From Nemertoderma westbladi (Eukaryota > Xenacoelomorpha > Nemertodermatida > Nemertodermatidae), in NCBI GenBank assembly GCA_032718475.1, contig JAUCBJ010007257.1, positions 1 through 37,343 of the forward strand: a DNA stretch of 37,343 nt. The letters are read 5' to 3'. The position numbers and the translations under genes are program-made. This document shows, one piece after another, positions 30,701 through 37,343 of this stretch; position 1 is the first letter of the stretch; each line of letters begins with the position of its first letter. The notes below the pieces were generated by a model. It ran no database searches and was not told where the DNA came from. It saw nothing but the letters and a program-made list of their open reading frames with translations.

Positions 30701-33700
30701 CGCCCCACACACCTACACAACTACCACTACGTGGCTCGCCCCACACACCTACACAACTACCACTACGTGGCTCGCCCCACACACCTACACAACTACCACT
30801 ACGTGGCTCGCCCCACACACCTACACAACTACCACTACGTGGCTCGCCCCACACACCTACACAACTACCACTACGTGGCTCGCCCCACACACCTACACAA
30901 CTACCACTACGTGGCTCGCCCCACACACCTACACAACTACCACTACGTGGCTCGCCCCACACACCTACACAACTACGACTACGTGGCTCGCCCCACACAC
31001 CTACACAACTACGACTACGTGGCTCGCCCCACACACCTACACAACTACCACTACGTGGCTCGCCCCACACACCTACACAACTACCACTACGTGGCTCGCC
31101 CCACACACCTACACAACTACGACTACGTGGCTCGCCCCACACACCTACACAACTACCACTACGTGGCTCGCCCCACACACCTACACAACTACCACTACGT
31201 GGCTCGCCCCACACACCTACACAACTACCACTACGTGGCTCGCCCCACACACCTACACAACTACCCCTACGTGGCTCGCCCCACACACCTACACAACTAC
31301 GACTATGTGGCTCGCCCCACACACCTACACAACTACCACTACGTGGCTCGCCCCACACACCTACACAACTACGACTATGTGGCTCGCCCCACACACCTAC
31401 ACAACTACCACTACGTGGCTCGCCCCACACACCTACACAACTACCACTACGTGGCTCGCCCCACACACCTACACAACTACGACTATGTGGCTCGCCCCAC
31501 ACACCTACACAACTACCACTACGTGGCTCGCCCCACACACCTACACAACTACGACTACGTGGCTCGCCCCACACACCTACACAACTACCACTACGTGGCT
31601 CGCCCCACACACCTACACAACTACGACTATGTGGCTCGCCCCACACACCTACACAACTACCACTACGTGGCTCGCCCCACACACCTACACAACTACCACT
31701 ACGTGGCTCGCCCCACACACCTACACAACTACCACTACGTGGCTCGCCCCACACACCTACACAACTACCACTACGTGGCTCGCCCCACACACCTACACAA
31801 CTACCCCTACGTGGCTCGCCCCACACACCTACACAACTACGACTATGTGGCTCGCCCCACACACCTACACAACTACCACTACGTGGCTCGCCCCACACAC
31901 CTACACAACTACCACTACGTGGCTCGCCCCACACACCTACACAACTACCCCTACGTGGCTCGCCCCACACACCTACACAACTACGACTATGTGGCTCGCC
32001 CCACACACCTACACAACTACCACTACGTGGCTCGCCCCACACACCTACACAACTACGACTATGTGGCTCGCCCCACACACCTACACAACTACCACTACGT
32101 GGCTCGCCCCACACACCTACACAACTACGACTACGTGGCTCGCCCCACACACCTACACAACTACGACTATGTGGCTCGCCCCACACACCTACACAACTAC
32201 GACTATGTGGCTCGCCCCACACACCTACACAACTACCACTACGTGGCTCGCCCCACACACCTACACAACTACGACTATGTGGCTCGCCCCCCACACCTAC
32301 ACAACTACCACTACGTGGCTCGCCCCACACACCTACACAACTACGACTATGTGGCTCGCCCCACACACCTACACAACTACCACTACGTGGCTCGCCCCAC
32401 ACACCTACACAACTACGACTATGTGGCTCGCCCCACACACCTACACAACTACCACTACGTGGCTCGCCCCACACACCTACACAACTACGACTACGTGGCT
32501 CGCCCCACACACCTACACAACTACGACTATGTGGCTCGCCCCACACACCTACACAACTACCACTACGTGGCTCGCCCCACACACCTACACAACTACGACT
32601 ATGTGGCTCGCCCCACACACCTACACAACTACCACTACGTGGCTCGCCCCACACACCTACACAACTACGACTATGTGGCTCGCCCCACACACCTACACAA
32701 CTACCACTACGTGGCTCGCCCCACACACCTACACAACTACGACTATGTGGCTCGCCCCACACACCTACACAACTACCACTACGTGGCTCGCCCCACACAC
32801 CTACACAACAACCACTACGTGGCTCGCCCCACACACCTACACAACTACGACTATGTGGCTCGCCCCACACACCTACACAACTACGACTACGTGGCTCGTC
32901 CCACACACCTACACAACTACCCCTACGTGGCTCGCCCCACACACCTACACAACTACGACTACGTGGCTCGCCCCACACACCTACACAACTACCACTACGT
33001 GGCTCGCCCCACACACCTACACAACTACCACTACGTGGCTCGCCCCACACACCTACACAACTACCACTACGTGGCTCGCCCCACACACCTACACAACTAC
33101 CCCTACGTGGCTCGCCCCACACACCTACACAACTACGACTATGTGGCTCGCCCCACACACCTACACAACTACCACTACGTGGCTCGCCCCACACACCTAC
33201 ACAACTACGACTATGTGGCTCGCCCCACACACCTACACAACTACGACTACGTGGCTCGCCCAACACACCTACACAACTACCACTACGTGGCTCGCCCCAC
33301 ACACCTACACAACTACGACTACGTGGCTCGCCCCACACACCTACACAACTACGACTACGTGGCTCGCCCCACACACCTACACAACTACCACTACGTGGCT
33401 CGCCCCACACACCTACACAACTACGACTACGTGGCTCGCCCCATACACCTACACAACTACCACTACGTGGCTCGCCCCTCACACCTACACAACTACCACA
33501 ACGTGGCTCGCCCCACACACCTACACAACTACCACTACGTGGCTCGCCCCACACACCTACACAACTACGACTATGTGGCTCGCCCCACACACCTACACAA
33601 CTACGACTACGTGGCTCGCCCCACACACCTACACAACTACCACTACGTGGCTCGCCCCACACACCCACACAACTACCACTACGTGGCTCGCCCCACAAAC

Positions 33701-36700
33701 CTACACAACAACCACTACGTGGCTCGCCCCACACACCTACACAACTACGACTATGTGGCTCGCCCCACACACCTACACAACTACGACTACGTGGCTCGCC
33801 CCACACACCTACACAACTACCACTACGTGGCTCGCCCCACACACCTACACAACTACCACTACGTGGCTCGCCCCACACACCTACACAACTACCACTACGT
33901 GGCTCGCCCCACACACCTACACAACTACGACTACGTGGCTCGCCCCACAAACCTACACAACAACCACTACGTGGCTCGCCCCACACACCTACACAACTAC
34001 GACTATGTGGCTCGCCCCACACACCTACACAACTACGACTACGTGGCTCGCCCCACACACCTACACAACTACGACTACGTGGCTCGCCCCACACACCTAC
34101 ACAACTACCCCTACGTGGCTCGCCCCACACACCTACACAACTACGACTATGTGGCTCGCCCCACACACCTACACAACTACCACTACGTGGCTCGCCCCAC
34201 ACACCTACACAACTACGACTACGTGGCTCGCCCCACACACCTACACAACTACCCCTACGTGGCTCGCCCCACACACCTACACAACTACGACTATGTGGCT
34301 CGCCCCACACACCTACACAACTACCCCTACGTGGCTCGCCCCACACACCTACACAACTACGACTATGTGGCTCGCCCCACACACCTACACAACTACCACT
34401 ACGTGGCTCGCCCCACACACCTACACAACTACCCCTACGTGGCTCGCCCCACACACCTACACAACTACGACTATGTGGCTCGCCCCACACACCTACACAA
34501 CTACCACTACGTGGCTCGCCCCACACACCTACACAACTACCACTACGTGGCTCGCCCCACACACCTACACAACTACCACTACGTGACTCGCCCCACACAC
34601 CTACACAACTACCCCTACGTGGCTCGCCCCACACACCTACACAACTACGACTATGTGGCTCGCCCCACACACCTACACAACTACCACTACGTGGCTCGCC
34701 CCACACACCTACACAACTACGACTATGTGGCTCGCCCCACACACCTACACAACTACCACTACGTGGCTCGCCCCACACACCTACACAACTACGACTACGT
34801 GGCTCGCCCCACACACCTACACAACTACCCCTACGTGGCTCGCCCCACACACCTACACAACTACGACTATGTGGCTCGCCCCACACACCTACACAACTAC
34901 CCCTACGTGGCTCGCCCCACACACCTACACAACTACGACTATGTGGCTCGCCCCACACACCTACACAACTACCACTACGTGGCTCGCCCCACACACCTAC
35001 ACAACTACCCCTACGTGGCTCGCCCCACACACCTACACAACTACGACTATGTGGCTCGCCCCACACACCTACACAACTACCACTACGTGGCTCGCCCCAC
35101 ACACCTACACAACTACCACTACGTGGCTCGCCCCACACACCTACACAACAACCACTACTTGGCTCGCCCCACACACCTACACAACTACCACTACGTGGCT
35201 CGCCCCACACACCTACACAACAACCACTACGTGGCTCGCCCCACACACCTACACAACTACCACTACATGGCTCGCCCCACACACCTACACAACAACCACT
35301 ACGTGGCTCGCCCCACACACCTACACAACAACTACTACGTGGCTCGCCCCACACACCTACACAACAACCACTACGTGGCTCGCCCCACACACCTATACAA
35401 CAACCACTACGTGGCTCGCCCCACACACCTACACAACAACCACTAAGTGGCTCGCCCCACACACCTACACAACAACCACTACTTGGCTCGCCCCACACAC
35501 CTACACAACTACCACTACGTGGCTTGCCCCACACACCTACACAACTACCACTACGTGGCTCGCCCCACACACCTACACAACTACCACTACGTGGCTCGCC
35601 CCACACACCTACACAACTACCACTACGTGGCTCGCCCCACACACCTACACAACTACCACTACGTGGCTCGCCCCACACACCTACACAACTACGACTACGT
35701 GGCTCGCCCCACACACCTACACAACTGCCGCTACGTGGCTCGCCCCACACACCTACACAACAACGACTACGTGGCTCGCCCCACACACCTACACAACTAC
35801 GACTATGTGGCTCGCCCCACACACCTACACAACTACCACTACGTGGCTCGCCCCACACACCTACACAACTACGACTACGTGGCTCGCCCCACACACCTAC
35901 ACAACTACGACTACGTGGCTCGCCCCACACACCTACACAACTGCCGCTACGTGGCTCGCCCCACACACCTACACAACAACGACTACGTGGCTCGCCCCAC
36001 ACACCTACACAACTACCACTACGTGGCTCGCCCCACACACCTACACAACTACCACTACGTGGCTCGCCCCACACACCTACACAACTACCACTACGTGGCT
36101 CGCCCCACACACCTACACAACTACCACTACGTGGCTCGCCCCACACACCTACACAACTACCACTACGTGGCTCGCCCCACACACCTACACAACTACCACT
36201 ACGTGGCTCGCCCCACACACCTACACAACTACGACTACGTGGCTCGCCCCACACACATACACAACTACCACTACGTGGCTCGCCCTACACACCTACACAA
36301 CTACCACTACGTGGCTCGCTCCACACACCTACACAACTACCACTACGTGGCTCGCCCCACACACCTACACAACTACCACTACGTGGCTCGCCCCACACAC
36401 CTACACAACTACGACTACGTGGCTCGCCCCACACACCTACACAACTGCCACTACGTGGCTCGCCCCACACACCTACACAACTACCACTACGTGGCTCGCC
36501 CCACACACCCACACAACTACCCCTACGTGGCTCGCCCCACACACCTACACAACTACCACTACGTGGCTCGCCCCACACACCTACACAACTACCACTACGT
36601 GGCTCGCCCCACACACCTACACAACTACCCCTACGTGGCTCGCCCCACACACCTACACAACTACCACTACGTGGCTCGCCCCACACACCTACACAACTAC

Positions 36701-37343
36701 CACTACGTGGCTCGCCCCACACACCTACACAACTACCCCTACGTGGCTCGCCCCACACACCTACACAACTACCACTACGTGGCTCGCCCCACACACCTAC
36801 ACAACTACCACTACGTGGCTCGCCCCACACACCTACACAACTACCACTACGTGGCTCGCCCCACACACCTACACAACTACCACTACGTGGCTCGCCCCAC
36901 ACACCTACACAACTACCACTACTGTGGCTCGCCCCACACACCTACACAACTACCACTACGTGGCTCGCCCCACACACCTACACAACTACCACTACGTGGC
37001 TCGCCCCACACACCTACACAACTGCCCCTACGTGGCTCGCCCCACACACCTACACAACTACCACTACGTGGCTCGCCCCACACACCTACACAACTACCAC
37101 TACGTGGCTCGCCCCACACACCTACACAACTACCACTACGTGGCTCGCCCCACACACCTACACAACTACCACTACGTGGCTCGCCCCACACACCTACACA
37201 ACTACCACTACGTGGCTCGCCCCACACACCTACACAACTACCACTACTGTGGCTCGCCCCACACACCTACACAACTACCACTACGTGGCTCGCCCCACAC
37301 ACCTACACAACTACCACTACGTGGCTCGCCCCCACACACCTAC
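27758..37343. repeat. Giant 36-bp satellite, at least 9.6 kb, continuing past the right edge
   Basis: About 266 copies of a 36-bp unit; the plus-strand core is GTGGCTCGCCCCACACACCT followed by ACACAACTACCACTAC. Because 36 is a multiple of three and the unit lacks stops in several frames, it produces ORFs of more than 2000 codons on both strands. Examples are the repeated peptide ARPTHLHNYHYV on plus and CVGVWGEPRSGS on minus. These are not genes: three frames stay open together, there is no non-repeat domain, and one-base indels near 27855, 27930, 36922 and 37247 shift the frame. Copies from 27960 to 30950 are nearly uniform. Those from 30960 to 35130 mix GAC, GACTAT and CCC variants in higher-order patterns, and an AACAAC class dominates 35140-35500. 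It lies in the intron equivalent to human intron 44. Confidence 0.96.

Noticed and set aside
27776-37266. ORFs of 2000-2800 codons across the 36-bp satellite on both strands
   Set aside because: They follow from a stop-free 36-bp unit that stays open in several frames at once. There is no non-repetitive domain, indels shift the frame, and the location is an intron.
27758-37343. CRISPR-like array of regular short repeats
   Set aside because: The repeats are contiguous with no spacers, and the DNA is eukaryotic.

Overview
The window is eukaryotic nuclear DNA, most likely from an invertebrate animal. It is AT-rich, has spliceosomal introns, and carries a metazoan-type Ty1/copia retrotransposon, decayed LINE and Penelope-like remnants, and very large minisatellites. 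No species can be named from the sequence alone.

The backbone is one large minus-strand gene that I identify as dystrophin/utrophin. Nine exons (26239 down to 2359) have consensus splice sites, their phases chain without a break, and together they encode consecutive spectrin repeats. They correspond to human DMD exons 45, 46, 47+48, 49+50, 51, 52, 53, 54 and 55. Every shared boundary keeps its phase, and the exon-52 equivalent is 118 nt, the length I recall for the human exon. The gene runs off both ends of the window.

A second, complete gene lies on the plus strand inside the intron equivalent to human intron 50: an intronless SPATA1 homologue (17698-19695, 665 aa). A complete copia-family LTR retrotransposon (9482-14159) sits antisense in the next-but-two intron. 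It has LTRs that read identical, a 5-bp target duplication, an initiator-tRNA-Met half-molecule primer site and an intact gag-pol ORF, so the insertion looks very recent.

Layout from left to right: an unidentified GC-richer segment (1-810); a 29-bp minisatellite running into the exon-55 equivalent; a 23-bp minisatellite (about 2590-3750); intronic DNA with 143-bp tandem repeats, a foldback and a Penelope-like remnant; the exon-54 equivalent; a MITE-like element; the copia element; the exon-53, 52 and 51 equivalents; SPATA1; a 4.2-kb 23-bp minisatellite ending in the exon-50 equivalent; a 14-bp minisatellite; the exon-48, 46 and 45 equivalents; a LINE endonuclease remnant; a perfect hairpin; and a 36-bp satellite of at least 9.6 kb that reaches the right edge.

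The most striking observation concerns the arrays. In three different dystrophin introns the minisatellite starts exactly at the exon's 3' end, and its repeat unit is the exon-intron junction itself. The result is tens to nearly two hundred tandem consensus 5' splice sites. I am not aware of this as a standard annotated class; whether it has a function or is only a mutational product cannot be decided from sequence.
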